In this document: positions 32,647 to 41,845 of the stretch, piece by piece
Numbering within the stretch: the stretch's first letter is position 1
Layout of the letters: each line of letters begins with the position of its first letter
Source of the DNA: Chthoniobacterales bacterium
Lineage (GTDB): Bacteria; Verrucomicrobiota; Verrucomicrobiia; Chthoniobacterales; JACTMZ01
Length of the DNA stretch: 49,148 nt
Assembly (NCBI GenBank): GCA_018883245.1
Contig: VEQL01000021.1
Location: 1 to 49,148, forward strand
Reading direction: 5' to 3'
Program-made: the position numbers and the translations under genes
Notes under the pieces: model-generated
Told to the model about the DNA's origin: nothing
Database searches by the model: none
The model's input: the letters and a program-made list of their open reading frames with translations, nothing else

Positions 32647-33687
32647 ATGTCGTCAATCAACGCGGAGACCGTCAGGGAAGCGCTGCGGGTGGTCAAATAC
32701 CCCGGATTCAGCAGGGATATCGTATCGTTCGGGCTGGTCGAGTCCGCCCAGGTGAAAGGGGACGAGGTCTTCGTGAAGCTCTCGCTTGCCGTCACGGACC
32801 CGAAAATCGCGCAACAGATCCACCGCGAATGTATGGAAGTGCTTTCCGCCGTGCCCGGCGTGCGCGTTCCCCGCGTGCAGGTCGATTTGAAAAAGCCGCC
32901 CGAGGCCGCGTCGCCCGGGGCGACGAAAATCGAGGGTGTGAAGAATGTTGTCGCCGTGGCCAGCGGCAAAGGCGGGGTCGGCAAGAGCACGGTCGCCTCC
33001 AATCTGGCCCACGCCCTGAGTCTGGGCGGGGCGCGCACGGGTTTGTGCGACTGCGACCTTTACGGGCCGAGCATCGCCTTGATGTTCGGCACCACCGAGC
33101 AGCCGGTCGCGACGGAAGACAATCGCATCGTTCCCGTCGAGCGCTACGGAGTGAAGTTGATGTCGATGGGATTCCTCGCCGACCCGGATACGCCGGCGGT
33201 TCTGCGCGGCCCGATGGTGACGCGCTACACGCAGCAGTTCCTGCGTCAGGTGGATTGGGGAGAACTGGACTACCTCATCCTGGACTTGCCGCCGGGCACG
33301 GGCGACATCCAGCTCACGGTCGTTCAAACTGTCGCGCTCGCCGGCGCGGTGGTTGTCACCACGCCGCAGGAAGTCGCGCTGATCGACGCGCGCAAAGCGG
33401 TGGCAATGTTCCAAAAGACGAATGTCAGGGTTCTCGGGATCGTGGAAAATATGAGCTGTTTCGTGTGCCCGAGCGACGGCAAGCGCTACGATATTTTCGG
33501 GCGTGGCGGCGGGCAGCGCGAGGCCGACCGTTTGGGTGTCCCGCTGCTCGGCGAGGTTCCGATCGACATCGCGACCCGCGAGGCCGGCGATACGGGAATG
33601 CCCGTCGTGGGGCGTGCGGGGGAAAGTGCCGTCGCGCGCGAGTTCATCAAAATCGCGGAAGCTTTGCGCAAAGAGGTCGCATGTTAG
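32647..33687 (+). CDS. mrp: Mrp/ApbC iron-sulfur cluster carrier ATPase
   Basis: A 346-aa P-loop ATPase that delivers Fe-S clusters. The N-terminal 80 residues are a MIP18/DUF59 domain (EALRVVKYPGFSRDIVSFGLV). The ATPase has the deviant Walker A VASGKGGVGKSTVASNLA near residue 104, LDLPPGTGDIQLTVVQT, and the cluster-binding CxxC in NMSCFVCPSDGKRYDIFG. It follows rpoN by 31 bp on the same strand. Confidence 0.95.
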   Translation: MSSINAETVREALRVVKYPGFSRDIVSFGLVESAQVKGDEVFVKLSLAVTDPKIAQQIHRECMEVLSAVPGVRVPRVQVDLKKPPEAASPGATKIEGVKNVVAVASGKGGVGKSTVASNLAHALSLGGARTGLCDCDLYGPSIALMFGTTEQPVATEDNRIVPVERYGVKLMSMGFLADPDTPAVLRGPMVTRYTQQFLRQVDWGELDYLILDLPPGTGDIQLTVVQTVALAGAVVVTTPQEVALIDARKAVAMFQKTNVRVLGIVENMSCFVCPSDGKRYDIFGRGGGQREADRLGVPLLGEVPIDIATREAGDTGMPVVGRAGESAVAREFIKIAEALRKEVAC

Positions 33688-33726
33688 CAGCAGCGGAGAC
33701 GCGTTTCTTGACCTCGCGGCAGATCC

Positions 33727-33972
33727 ATGCGATCAAATGCCTTCATGAAAAGCCCCCACGGCGAGGGTGATAACCTCGTCAGAAACTCCATGTTGTATCG
33801 CGAGTTTCTCGCGGAAAGAGAAGAGATCCTCCGGCACAAGTGGATCGAGAGCGAGAAGGCCGGTCACGATATCGGCTTTGAGAAAGCCCTTCTCGACTGG
33901 GTGATGCGCCATCGCGGCGGCTGGCGCGCCAGTCGTCCCCGCTACGAGCGTTCCGCCGCATCCGCCAATTGA
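33727..33972 (+). CDS. Small conserved-looking protein of unknown function
   Basis: An 81-aa ORF. The C-terminal 60 residues look conserved in type: REFLAEREEILRHKWIESEK, then GHDIGFEKALLDWVMRHRG and GWR. A similar 'HKW..SE..G.DIG...A..DW...HR..WR' pattern occurs in short bacterial proteins and at the ends of some DUF4032-type proteins, from memory. No function is known. ATGs at 33727, 33745 and 33790 are all in frame; no strong ribosome-binding site decides between them. It precedes the pyrimidine operon. Confidence 0.5.
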   Translation: MRSNAFMKSPHGEGDNLVRNSMLYREFLAEREEILRHKWIESEKAGHDIGFEKALLDWVMRHRGGWRASRPRYERSAASAN

Positions 33973-34018
33973 ATGCGGTGCTGACGCGCGGGCAGCCTTT
34001 GTGGCAGACTCCCCGGGC

Positions 34019-34555
34019 ATGATTTCACCGACCGACCTTCGCCCGCTTCACGATGCGGAGGCCATTAGTCAGGCCGTCGGGCGCGTGGCAGACGCGATCG
34101 CGCAGGAGTTGCAAGGCCGCGGTCCGGTTTTTCTCGCGGGCATCCCGACCCGCGGTGCGGTGCTGGCGCAAAGACTGGAAAATTTGCTACGCGCGCGCGG
34201 CGTCGACTGCGGATGCGGCACGGTGGATATCTCGATGCACCGCGACGACTTGGGGTTGCGCGGAGGTTTGGTGGAGCTGAAGGGCACCACGCTTCCGGTC
34301 GATCTTGAAAATTGGAACGTGGTGCTTGTCGATGACGTGCAGCAGACCGGCCGCACGGCACGTGCGGCCATCGAGGCCGTTCTGGCCTTCGGTCGTCCCA
34401 AGAGGATTCTTTACGCCGTCCTGGCCGACCGCGGAGGGCGCGAATTGCCGGTGCGCCCCGATTTCACCGGCCTTGTTCTTTCGGTGCCGGCGTCCGCGCG
34501 TGTGCGGGTCCGTTTGGCCGGGGCGGACGAGGGGGAGGAGGGGATTTTCGCGTGA
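34019..34555 (+). CDS. pyrR: PyrR bifunctional pyr regulator / uracil phosphoribosyltransferase
   Basis: PyrR binds UMP/UTP and pyr mRNA to attenuate pyrimidine gene expression, and has some uracil phosphoribosyltransferase activity. The 178-aa protein has VFLAGIPTRGAVLAQRLENLL, the basic DISMHRDDL segment, and the PRPP-binding loop VVLVDDVQQTGRTARAAIEAVL. It heads pyrR-pyrB-pyrC. I do not see a clear anti-antiterminator stem upstream. ATG 34019 is preferred over the GTG 18 bp before. Confidence 0.92.
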   Translation: MISPTDLRPLHDAEAISQAVGRVADAIAQELQGRGPVFLAGIPTRGAVLAQRLENLLRARGVDCGCGTVDISMHRDDLGLRGGLVELKGTTLPVDLENWNVVLVDDVQQTGRTARAAIEAVLAFGRPKRILYAVLADRGGRELPVRPDFTGLVLSVPASARVRVRLAGADEGEEGIFA

Positions 34556-35490
34556 CCTCTTGGAATCGCAAAGATCTCACGGACCTCGCGGGACTGTCCG
34601 CCGAAGAAATCGTCCACGTGCTCGATACGGCAGTCGAGTTCAAGAGTGTCGGCCAAAGGAAGCTCAAGAAGGTGCCCAGCTTGCGGGGGAAGACGCTGGT
34701 GAATCTCTTCGTCGAAGCAAGCACGCGGACCCGCACTTCTTTCGAGTTGGCGGCGGTGCGGTTGAGTGCCGACGTGGTCAATATCACCGCGACAAGCTCC
34801 AGCTTGTCGAAGGGCGAGAGTCTCAAGGACACTGCGAAAAATTTGGAAGCATTGTCTGTCGACCTAATCGTCCTGCGGCACGCTGCCGCCGGTGCGCCGC
34901 AGTTCCTGGCGGATCGACTTCGTGCCGGAGTCATCAGCGCGGGCGACGGCTCCCACGAACACCCGACTCAGGGATTGCTCGACGTTTTCACCATACGCGA
35001 ACGCCTCGGTCGCCTTGAAGGCGTCAAAGTCGGTATCGTGGGTGACATCCGCTTCAGCCGTGTGGCGCGGTCGAATATCCATGCGCTGACCAAACTCGGC
35101 GCCGAGGTCACGCTCATCGGTCCCCCGACCCTTGTGCCGCGCGAATTCGAGAAACTCGGGGCGCGCATCACCCACCGCCTCGACGACGTGCTTGCCGGTT
35201 TGGACGTGATCAATCTCCTGCGCATCCAGCACGAACGGCAGAAAGCCGGCTATTTCCCCGGGACGGGCGAATACGCCGCGCTTTTCGGTCTCAACGCCGC
35301 GCGTGCCGCGCGACTCAAACCCGGGGCTTTGGTCATGCATCCGGGGCCGATTCATCGCGGCACTGAATTGGATGGCGCGGTGGCCGACGGACCGCACAGC
35401 GTGATTCTCGACCAAGTGACAAACGGCCTCGCCGTGCGCATGGCCGTGCTCTACCTGTGCGCTTCGGTGGCGCAAAAGGAGGACGCATGA
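34552..35490 (+). CDS. pyrB: Aspartate carbamoyltransferase catalytic subunit
   Basis: PyrB condenses carbamoyl phosphate with aspartate, the committed step of pyrimidine synthesis. The 312-aa protein has the carbamoyl phosphate loop EASTRTRTSFELAAVRL, SSSLSKGESLKDTAKNLEAL, VISAGDGSHEHPTQGLLDVFTI, and MHPGPIHRGTELDG. The GTG start overlaps the pyrR stop, and the stop overlaps the pyrC ATG. No pyrI regulatory chain is present, as in the PyrR-controlled type. Confidence 0.96.
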   Translation: MTSWNRKDLTDLAGLSAEEIVHVLDTAVEFKSVGQRKLKKVPSLRGKTLVNLFVEASTRTRTSFELAAVRLSADVVNITATSSSLSKGESLKDTAKNLEALSVDLIVLRHAAAGAPQFLADRLRAGVISAGDGSHEHPTQGLLDVFTIRERLGRLEGVKVGIVGDIRFSRVARSNIHALTKLGAEVTLIGPPTLVPREFEKLGARITHRLDDVLAGLDVINLLRIQHERQKAGYFPGTGEYAALFGLNAARAARLKPGALVMHPGPIHRGTELDGAVADGPHSVILDQVTNGLAVRMAVLYLCASVAQKEDA

Positions 35491-36767
35491 GCGCGTGTGT
35501 GAACATTCGTGGCGGCCGTGTCATCGATCCGGCCACAGGACGCGACGACAAGGGCGATGTCTTCATTGTGGATGGAAAATTTTCCGATGTTCCCGCGCCC
35601 GGAGCGCAGGAGATTGACGCGGCGGGCCTCGTTGTCTGTCCAGGATTCATCGATATCCATGTCCACCTTCGGGAACCGGGGCAATCCGCGAAGGAAACCA
35701 TCGAAACCGGAACCCGGGCGGCGGCGGCCGGCGGCTTCACGAGCGTCGTGGCCATGCCCAACACCCAACCCGTTGCCGATCACCCGGGTATTATCGCGTG
35801 GGTGCAGGAGCGCGCCGCGGCGGCGGGTGCGGTCAATGTTTTCCCCACCGGTGCGATCACGGTCGGTTCGAAAGGTGAACAACTCGCGCCGATCGGCGCG
35901 ATGGCCGCGGCCGGAATCGTGGCGGTCACGGACGATGGGCGGTGCGTGCAGAACCATGAAGTGATGCGGCGCGCCGCGGAATACTGCCGCATGTTCGACC
36001 TTCCACTCTTCGACCACTGCCAGGACACATCGGTGGCGGGGGCCGAGGCTGCGATGCACGAGGGATTCTGGAGCACGGTGCTCGGGCTTCCGGGTTGGCC
36101 GCGCATGGCGGAGGAGATCATTGTCGCGCGCGATGCGATGCTTGCAGAACTGACCGGTGCGCGCATCCACTGCCAGCATCTTTCGGCCGCGGGCAGCGTG
36201 CGCATCATGCGCGAGGCGCGGGCCCGCGGGGTTTCCCTCAGCGGCGAGGTTTGCCCGCACCACATCGCGCTCACCGATGAATCGCTCAAAGATTACAGCA
36301 CGGATTTCAAAATGAACCCGCCGCTGCGCGAACAGACGGATATCGACGCCTTGCTTGGCGGTTTGGCGGATGGGACCATCGACATTCTGGCGACGGACCA
36401 CGCGCCGCACACGGTTTACGAGAAAGAAGTCGAATTCGCCGCCGCGCCTTTTGGTATCGTGGGCCTGGAGACGGCGGTCGGGTTGTTCTGCGAGATTCTC
36501 CTCCACCGCACGGGGGCGGTTGATCTTCCGCGGATGGTTGCGATGCTGACGGTGAATCCCGCGCGATTGCTCGGTCTGGATCGCGGGACGCTGGGCGCTG
36601 GTAGGCCGGGTGATGTCACCATTCTCGACCCTGCGCGTGAGTGGGTGGTGGACAAGGAACTGTTCGCCACGAAGGGCCGCAACACGCCGTTCCACGGGTG
36701 GAAATTGCGCGGGCGCGCGCTGCGCACGATCGTCGGCGGGCGCACGGCTTGGGAAATCTCGCGGTGA
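35487..36767 (+). CDS. pyrC: Dihydroorotase (class I)
   Basis: A 426-aa dihydroorotase that cyclises N-carbamoylaspartate. Metal ligands are visible in GFIDIHVHLREPGQ (HxH), AVTDDGRCVQN (Asp), HCQD, HCQHLSAAGS and ATDHAPHT (catalytic Asp), so this is an active enzyme and not a degenerate structural PyrC'. The ATG overlaps the pyrB stop; the stop overlaps the tgt GTG. Confidence 0.95.
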   Translation: MSACVNIRGGRVIDPATGRDDKGDVFIVDGKFSDVPAPGAQEIDAAGLVVCPGFIDIHVHLREPGQSAKETIETGTRAAAAGGFTSVVAMPNTQPVADHPGIIAWVQERAAAAGAVNVFPTGAITVGSKGEQLAPIGAMAAAGIVAVTDDGRCVQNHEVMRRAAEYCRMFDLPLFDHCQDTSVAGAEAAMHEGFWSTVLGLPGWPRMAEEIIVARDAMLAELTGARIHCQHLSAAGSVRIMREARARGVSLSGEVCPHHIALTDESLKDYSTDFKMNPPLREQTDIDALLGGLADGTIDILATDHAPHTVYEKEVEFAAAPFGIVGLETAVGLFCEILLHRTGAVDLPRMVAMLTVNPARLLGLDRGTLGAGRPGDVTILDPAREWVVDKELFATKGRNTPFHGWKLRGRALRTIVGGRTAWEISR

Positions 36768-37900
36768 GCGCACAACATTTCGAGGTGTTGGCGACGGACG
36801 CCTCATCGGCCGCGCGGCGCGGGCGTCTGCGCACCCGTCGGGGAGTGATCGAAACTCCGGTGTTCATGCCGGTGGGAACGCAGGGCACGGTGAAAGCCGT
36901 GAGCCCGCGCGAACTCCACGAACTCCGGGCGCAGGTCGTTCTCGGCAACACTTACCACCTCTTTGTGCGTCCCGGTCTCGAGGTGATCCGCAAACTCGGC
37001 GGTCTGCACCGCTTCATGGGTTGGGATGGTCCGATTCTCACTGACAGCGGCGGGTTCCAGGTTTTCTCGCTCTCCAAACTCAGGCGCATCACCGAGGAGG
37101 GCGTCCATTTCCAAAACCACCTCGACGGTGCGCCCTGCTTCATAGGTCCGGAGACATCAATGGAGATCCAGGACACGCTCGGATCGGATATCGTCATGGC
37201 CTTCGACGAGTGCCCTCCGCACCCTTGTCCCCGCGAAGAGGCCGCGCGCAGCCTCGACCTGACACTGCGCTGGGAGCGGAGATGCCTTGATTGGTGGGCG
37301 TCGCGCGACCGGAGCGGTCCGCGCCCCTTGCTTTTCGGGATCGTGCAGGGTTCGTCCTACGCGGACCTGCGGGAGAAGTCGGCACGTGATTTGGTGGCGA
37401 TGGATTGGGACGGCTACGCTGTCGGCGGCGTGAGCGTGGGGGAACCTGAGGAAGAGATGATGAAAGCCGTGGAGAATTCGGTGCCGTGGCTTCCTTCCGA
37501 CCGGCCGCGCTACGCCATGGGTCTCGGCACTCCGCCGCAATTGGTCGAGATGGTGGCGCGCGGGATCGATATGTTCGACTGCGTCCTGCCCACGCGCGTG
37601 GCGCGCAACGGAACGGCATTCACCGACTCGGGAACCCTGAATTTGAAAAATGCGTGCTTCACGCTCGACGAAGGACCGATCGAGGAAGGTTGCACATGCT
37701 ACGCCTGCGCGAATTTCTCACGTGCTTATGTGCGGCATCTCGTCAAGGCGGAGGAAATCTTGGGCCTGAGGCTGATCACGCTTCACAACCTGCATTTTTA
37801 CCTCGCCCTCATGGAGCGCATGCGCACCTCGCTGGAGGCGGGAAATTTTTCGGAATTCCGCACTCGCTTCGTGCGCGGTTACAAGCCGCACCGGGAGTGA
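36764..37900 (+). CDS. tgt: tRNA-guanine transglycosylase (queuine tRNA-ribosyltransferase)
   Basis: Tgt exchanges guanine for preQ1 at position 34 of GUN-decoding tRNAs such as the tRNA-His in this window. The 378-aa protein has RGVIETPVFMPVGTQGTVKAVSP, VLGNTYHLFVRPG, catalytic Asp in LTDSGGFQVFSLS and DCVLPTRVARNG, the zinc site GCTCYACANFSRAYVRH (three Cys and His). The start is a GTG overlapping the pyrC stop; there is no ATG before the conserved core. Located at the end of the pyr operon by translational coupling. Confidence 0.96.
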   Translation: MSAQHFEVLATDASSAARRGRLRTRRGVIETPVFMPVGTQGTVKAVSPRELHELRAQVVLGNTYHLFVRPGLEVIRKLGGLHRFMGWDGPILTDSGGFQVFSLSKLRRITEEGVHFQNHLDGAPCFIGPETSMEIQDTLGSDIVMAFDECPPHPCPREEAARSLDLTLRWERRCLDWWASRDRSGPRPLLFGIVQGSSYADLREKSARDLVAMDWDGYAVGGVSVGEPEEEMMKAVENSVPWLPSDRPRYAMGLGTPPQLVEMVARGIDMFDCVLPTRVARNGTAFTDSGTLNLKNACFTLDEGPIEEGCTCYACANFSRAYVRHLVKAEEILGLRLITLHNLHFYLALMERMRTSLEAGNFSEFRTRFVRGYKPHRE

Positions 37901-37910
37901 GGGGACAAGA

Positions 37911-38327
37911 TCAGGGGTCCTGCTGGTCGTCGCGGACGTATGGGTAACGCGTCTCGAAGAGCAACTCCGGCGGGAATTCCGAATATCCGCTCCAGATCCA
38001 CTGCACGTTGCTGCGGTAGGGAGGCGCATACGTCCCTTTGTAGGTCGGGAAAGGGAAAAGAAGAGTGTCGTAGAGTCCGTAGCCGAGGCGCGCAAGCGTG
38101 CGGCCCAGACCGCGGACGATGCCGTAGCTGAAAGCGGCGGAGTTTCCCTCGAAGTAGTTCACCGACATCATGGAATCGGGCAACTCGGTGATGCCGTAGC
38201 AGATGTTGCCCAGGCCCCGGCCCAGCTTGCGCGTGGGCCCCCATTCGGAGGAAGGCGGTTGCTGGATGTCGGCGCTGGCCAATGAGGCGGTTGCCACAAG
38301 AGCGGCGAGGGCGGGGAGAAATTTCAT
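37911..38327 (-). CDS. Secreted protein of the exosortase-associated TIGR04073-like type
   Basis: A 138-aa exported protein. The signal peptide MKFLPALAALVATASLASA is clear. The mature part starts with RKLGRGLGNICYGITELPDSM, which resembles the repeated 'KLGRGL.N...G..ELP' of TIGR04073, a family found with exosortase systems in Verrucomicrobiota. The C-terminal half has YGIVRGLGRTLARLGYGLYD and a Pro/Tyr-rich tail. No exosortase or PEP-CTERM protein is visible here, so the association is from memory of the family. It is convergent with tgt. Confidence 0.62.
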   Translation of the reverse strand: MKFLPALAALVATASLASADIQQPPSSEWGPTRKLGRGLGNICYGITELPDSMMSVNYFEGNSAAFSYGIVRGLGRTLARLGYGLYDTLLFPFPTYKGTYAPPYRSNVQWIWSGYSEFPPELLFETRYPYVRDDQQDP

Positions 38328-38377
38328 GGTCCTTTTCTTATCATCGCGATGCCCGCGCTGGCAAGAAAGGAAGGGTC

Positions 38378-38989
38378 TCAGTCGCCGAGTTCCACATTCC
38401 AGCAGCCTACGTCCACGAAATGCCGCCAACTGTCGTGGATTGAAGACGAGTAGGTGAGGTGGATGAACGGACGCCAACGCGGCCGCTTCGGCTCTTTGAG
38501 GAGAATCATGTTCGCTTCGTGCGGAAGGCGGTTGCCTTTGCGTGTGTTGCAGGGAATGCACGAGCAGACAACGTTTTCCCAAGTGGTCTGTCCGCCCCTC
38601 TGCCTGGGCAAAACATGGTCGAGATTGAGTTCGTGGCGGTCGAGCGTGCGGGCGCAATACTGGCAAGTGTGCGCGTCGCGCTCGTAAATGTTCTGCCGCG
38701 TGAACTTGACTTCCTTGCTTGGCAAGCGGTCGAAAAGGACGAGGACGATCACCGTCGGGACTCGGATCTTGAAGCGCACCGATTGGACCATTTCAGCCTC
38801 GGGTGACTTTTCTGAAAAGTCGTGCCAGCTGCCGAAGTCGTGGGTGAGGTAATTGTTGTCCGGATCACGCCATACCACCTGCGCGTGGCCTTGGTAGAGC
38901 AGGGTGAAAGCCCGGCGTGCGCTGCAGACGTTTACCGCCTGCCAAAGCCGGTTGAGGACCAACACATGCCTTTCGAGCAGGGACTCCAT
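38378..38989 (-). CDS. HNH endonuclease domain protein
   Basis: A 203-aa protein of a common family found in many bacteria. After an N-terminal part (ERHVLVLNRLWQAVNVCSARRAFTLLYQGHA) the HNH core has the two zinc Cys pairs CQYCARTL and CIPCNTRKGNR flanking ELNLDHVLPRQRGGQTTWENVV, with the metal-binding His of LDHV. It may cut DNA, but this family's role is not established. Start ATG 38989; stop at 38378. Confidence 0.87.
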   Translation of the reverse strand: MESLLERHVLVLNRLWQAVNVCSARRAFTLLYQGHAQVVWRDPDNNYLTHDFGSWHDFSEKSPEAEMVQSVRFKIRVPTVIVLVLFDRLPSKEVKFTRQNIYERDAHTCQYCARTLDRHELNLDHVLPRQRGGQTTWENVVCSCIPCNTRKGNRLPHEANMILLKEPKRPRWRPFIHLTYSSSIHDSWRHFVDVGCWNVELGD

Positions 38990-39132
38990 GGGGATTAGCC
39001 GGACCCGATTTTCATCCAGAAGCCGACTCCGCGAAACCTACCCGCCCCGACCTCCGCTGTCAAACTGGCCGGAACTCCCGTGCCTGCCCGCCCATTGCAT
39101 TTTTCCGGCTCCTGAATTAAGTGTTATGGTCC

Positions 39133-41517
39133 ATGAAATCCGGCATTTTGTCGCTCTTGGCGTTTGCGGCAACGGTGGTCCTCGCCGCCGATGTGGCGGC
39201 GCAGGATGACCCGGCTGGAATATTTTTTTCCGCTTACCAGGAATACCAGCGTGCGGAGCGGCTCGAGCGCGATGGCCAGCAGTCCGAGGCGGCGGCAAAG
39301 TTCCGCTTTGTGGCGAGCCAGTTGGGTCAGCTCAAGTCGCAAAATCCCGACTGGCAGCCGCTGGTCGTGGACTTCCGTCTCAAGAAAACGCAGGAAGCGC
39401 TGGTGCGCCTGGAGGGTAGCTTGGATTCGCCGACTCTCGGGCCGCCGCCCGACCTTCCCGACTTGTCGGGTGAGGAGGACACTCTTCCGCCGGTGGCTCC
39501 GCCGCGAAAGTCCGCGGGCGCCGCGCCCCCGAGCATTTCCATTTCGGCCGACTCGACAGAGGACCCCGCGTCGCCGGATACACCGGTGGCCGCCGCTCCC
39601 GCAGGCGGCGAAGATGCCGGTCAACTGCTCGGGCAACTCGAGGCGGAAAAAAGCCGCGGGGCCGAACTCGAAGAAAAACTGCGCCGCGCCGAGGCCGAGT
39701 TCACCGGCGCGAGCATGGAACTCGAGAAAACCAAGGTCCTCGTCACGGACCTCCAGTTCCGGCTGCAGCAGGCCGAGCAGGGCGGAGGAGCAGCGTCGTC
39801 CGGCGGCAAAGCGCTCGAGGAAAAATTGGCCGCGGCCATGGCTGACAAAGAGGAAGCCGCAGCACGCATGGCGGAAAGCGCCAAGCAGATCGAGGCGTTG
39901 ACCGGCGATTTGCAGACAGCGCAAGCCGCGGCCGAATCGCTGAAGGCCGAAGCCGAGCAGGCCAAGTCGCGCGTGGCCGAACTCGAGAAGGAAAAGGAAT
40001 CGCTTGTTTCGGCGCGCGACGAGGCGGTCGCCCAAGCGGACACCGCCAAGCAGGAGGCGCAGCAACTCACCGCTCGCGTTGCCGAGTTGGAGGCCGAAAG
40101 GACGCAGCTGATCGCCGCCCGCGACGAAGCCGAAAAACAGGTTGCCGAGGCCAAGACGGCGCTCGAAAAAAACGCCGAGCTTATCGAGGCCAATCGCCAG
40201 CTTGAAAGCAAGCTGACCGAGGCCGCGGCAAAAATCACGGGCATGGAAAGCGATGCCTCCGCCAAAGAGCAGGTCATCGCAGGCTTGCAGGGCGACCTCG
40301 ACAAGGTGCGTTCCGAATTGGCCGATGCCCAGACCAAGCTCAAGGATGACCGGCATCGTTTCGACGAGTTGCAGGCGATGAACGACCAATTGCTCGCGCA
40401 GTATGACGAAGTCACCGGGGCTTTGGCGGCGGTCAAGCTCGGCGACGTCACCGCCGCCGAAGCCAAGCTTATTCAGGAAGAAAACGAGATCCTGCGGGGC
40501 ATCATCATGCGGCAGATCAAGGAACAGGCGCGCCGCGAGCAGGCCTACCGGCTCGCCCAAGAGGAGATGGAGCGCCTTGAGATCCGCTCGGACACGCTCA
40601 ACGACAAAATCAACGAACTTGCCAAACCCACGCTCAAGCTCACCGACGCCGAGCAGGAGATGCTCAAGTCTCCGGTGGTCACGCTGCTCGACGCCGACGC
40701 GGCAAAGATGTCGGCCCGCGTTGAAGTCCTCAAACCCGAGGTTGACGGTGTGGCCCCTGCGGACAAATCGACGGATGAGCAAAAGCAGGATGGCGAGCTG
40801 CAAACCGCCGATTCATCAGCTGCGGTTGACGGACAGTCGCCCGATGCCACGGCGCCGGCGCAGCCGGATGAGTCGTCTGCCCAGTCCCCCGCACCCGGCT
40901 CGGAGGCTGCCGCTGCAGCCCAGTCGCTCGATGCCGCCGCGGACCAGTCTCCCGAAACCATCGCACTCGTCAACGAGGCGCGTGACGAGTTTGTTCGCGG
41001 CAACTTCGCACGTGCAGAGCAGCTTTACCAGAAGCTGGCGGACCTTCAGCCCAACAACGTGGTTGCATTGGCCAACTTGGGTGTCGCGCAATTCCGCCAA
41101 GGCAAACTCACTGCGGCACAGCTTGCCTTGGAAAAAGCAATCAAGGTCGATCCCAACGACGCATTCAGTCTGACCACTCTTGGCGCGGTGATGATCGAGC
41201 AAAACCGCAGTGAGGATGCGGTGGCCCTCCTGGAAAAAGCGAACACCGTGGTCGCCGACGATCCGATCACACTCAATTACCTCGGGGTCGCCTCAAGCCA
41301 GCTCGGGCAATTTGGAAAAGCCGAGGGTTCCCTGCGCCGTGCCATCACCGTGAAGCCGGACTATGCCGAGGCGCATTTCAACCTTGCTGTCATCTACGCC
41401 ACGGCCAAGCCCCCTTCGATCGCCTTGGCGAAACGTCACTACGAAAAGGCTCTCGAGCTGGGCGCCGGACCCGATAAAAGGCTGGCGTCAATGTTGCAAA
41501 AGACGCCCGGAAGTTAG
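39133..41517 (+). CDS. Large coiled-coil and TPR protein, probably periplasmic
   Basis: A 794-aa protein in four parts: a signal peptide (KSGILSLLAFAATVVLAADVAAQ), a Pro/Ser-rich segment (about 95-165), a coiled coil of roughly 300 residues (heptads of Glu, Lys, Leu, Ala from about 165 to 500), another Pro/Ala/Asp-rich linker, and four TPR units near 610-780 (RGNFARAEQLYQKLADLQPNNVVALANLGVAQ, NDAFSLTTLGAVMIEQNRSEDAVALLEKA, LNYLGVASSQLGQFGKAEGSL, YAEAHFNLAVIYA). It probably scaffolds envelope proteins; no named family. Alternative GTG start at 39121. Confidence 0.75.
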   Translation: MKSGILSLLAFAATVVLAADVAAQDDPAGIFFSAYQEYQRAERLERDGQQSEAAAKFRFVASQLGQLKSQNPDWQPLVVDFRLKKTQEALVRLEGSLDSPTLGPPPDLPDLSGEEDTLPPVAPPRKSAGAAPPSISISADSTEDPASPDTPVAAAPAGGEDAGQLLGQLEAEKSRGAELEEKLRRAEAEFTGASMELEKTKVLVTDLQFRLQQAEQGGGAASSGGKALEEKLAAAMADKEEAAARMAESAKQIEALTGDLQTAQAAAESLKAEAEQAKSRVAELEKEKESLVSARDEAVAQADTAKQEAQQLTARVAELEAERTQLIAARDEAEKQVAEAKTALEKNAELIEANRQLESKLTEAAAKITGMESDASAKEQVIAGLQGDLDKVRSELADAQTKLKDDRHRFDELQAMNDQLLAQYDEVTGALAAVKLGDVTAAEAKLIQEENEILRGIIMRQIKEQARREQAYRLAQEEMERLEIRSDTLNDKINELAKPTLKLTDAEQEMLKSPVVTLLDADAAKMSARVEVLKPEVDGVAPADKSTDEQKQDGELQTADSSAAVDGQSPDATAPAQPDESSAQSPAPGSEAAAAAQSLDAAADQSPETIALVNEARDEFVRGNFARAEQLYQKLADLQPNNVVALANLGVAQFRQGKLTAAQLALEKAIKVDPNDAFSLTTLGAVMIEQNRSEDAVALLEKANTVVADDPITLNYLGVASSQLGQFGKAEGSLRRAITVKPDYAEAHFNLAVIYATAKPPSIALAKRHYEKALELGAGPDKRLASMLQKTPGS

Positions 41518-41547
41518 GCGCGTGAAGCCGGAAAGGGTGGCGACCTC

Positions 41548-41817
41548 TCAGCAGTCCGCGCTCTCGCAGGCCGCATCGACGCGGTCGGCGGCTGACTCCA
41601 ACTGAACCTTGATATCGTGCAGCGCCTTCCAAGACTCGGCGATGTCCGGTCCCCACTCGCCCTCGAGACCTTCGAGCTTGGCGTTGGGCGAAGGGTGACA
41701 GGCAAGATTCTCCTCGATCAGACAGGCGATGGTTCTCAGTGCGGGGCCGTGGTAAGGGAGGTGCAACTTGAGTCGGTGTGAGATCACGTTCGAAGTGGCC
41801 ATGACCGACTTTTCCAT
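41548..41817 (-). CDS. Small protein of unknown function
   Basis: An 89-aa ORF. It has a helical pattern (ALRTIACLIEENLAC, LHDIKVQLESAADRVDAACE) and four Cys in the whole chain, including a final ESADC. No family is recognised. It lies 28 bp downstream of the HAD gene on the same strand and is tail-to-tail with the coiled-coil gene, so it may be the last gene of the ilvD-HAD unit. ATG 41817 or 41802. Confidence 0.5.
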   Translation of the reverse strand: MEKSVMATSNVISHRLKLHLPYHGPALRTIACLIEENLACHPSPNAKLEGLEGEWGPDIAESWKALHDIKVQLESAADRVDAACESADC

Positions 41818-41845
41818 TGATCGGGCCGCTGTGCAAGCGGTTGGG

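Noticed and set aside
33973-34018. A PyrR-type attenuator in front of pyrR
   Set aside because: The 46-bp spacer shows no stem-loop pair or T-run of the kind expected; the real leader may lie further upstream of the small ORF.
39124-40803. A 559-aa open frame antisense to the coiled-coil/TPR gene
   Set aside because: It mirrors the alternating Glu/Lys/Ala codons of the coiled coil. The plus-strand gene has a signal peptide and TPRs, so the antisense frame is a shadow.
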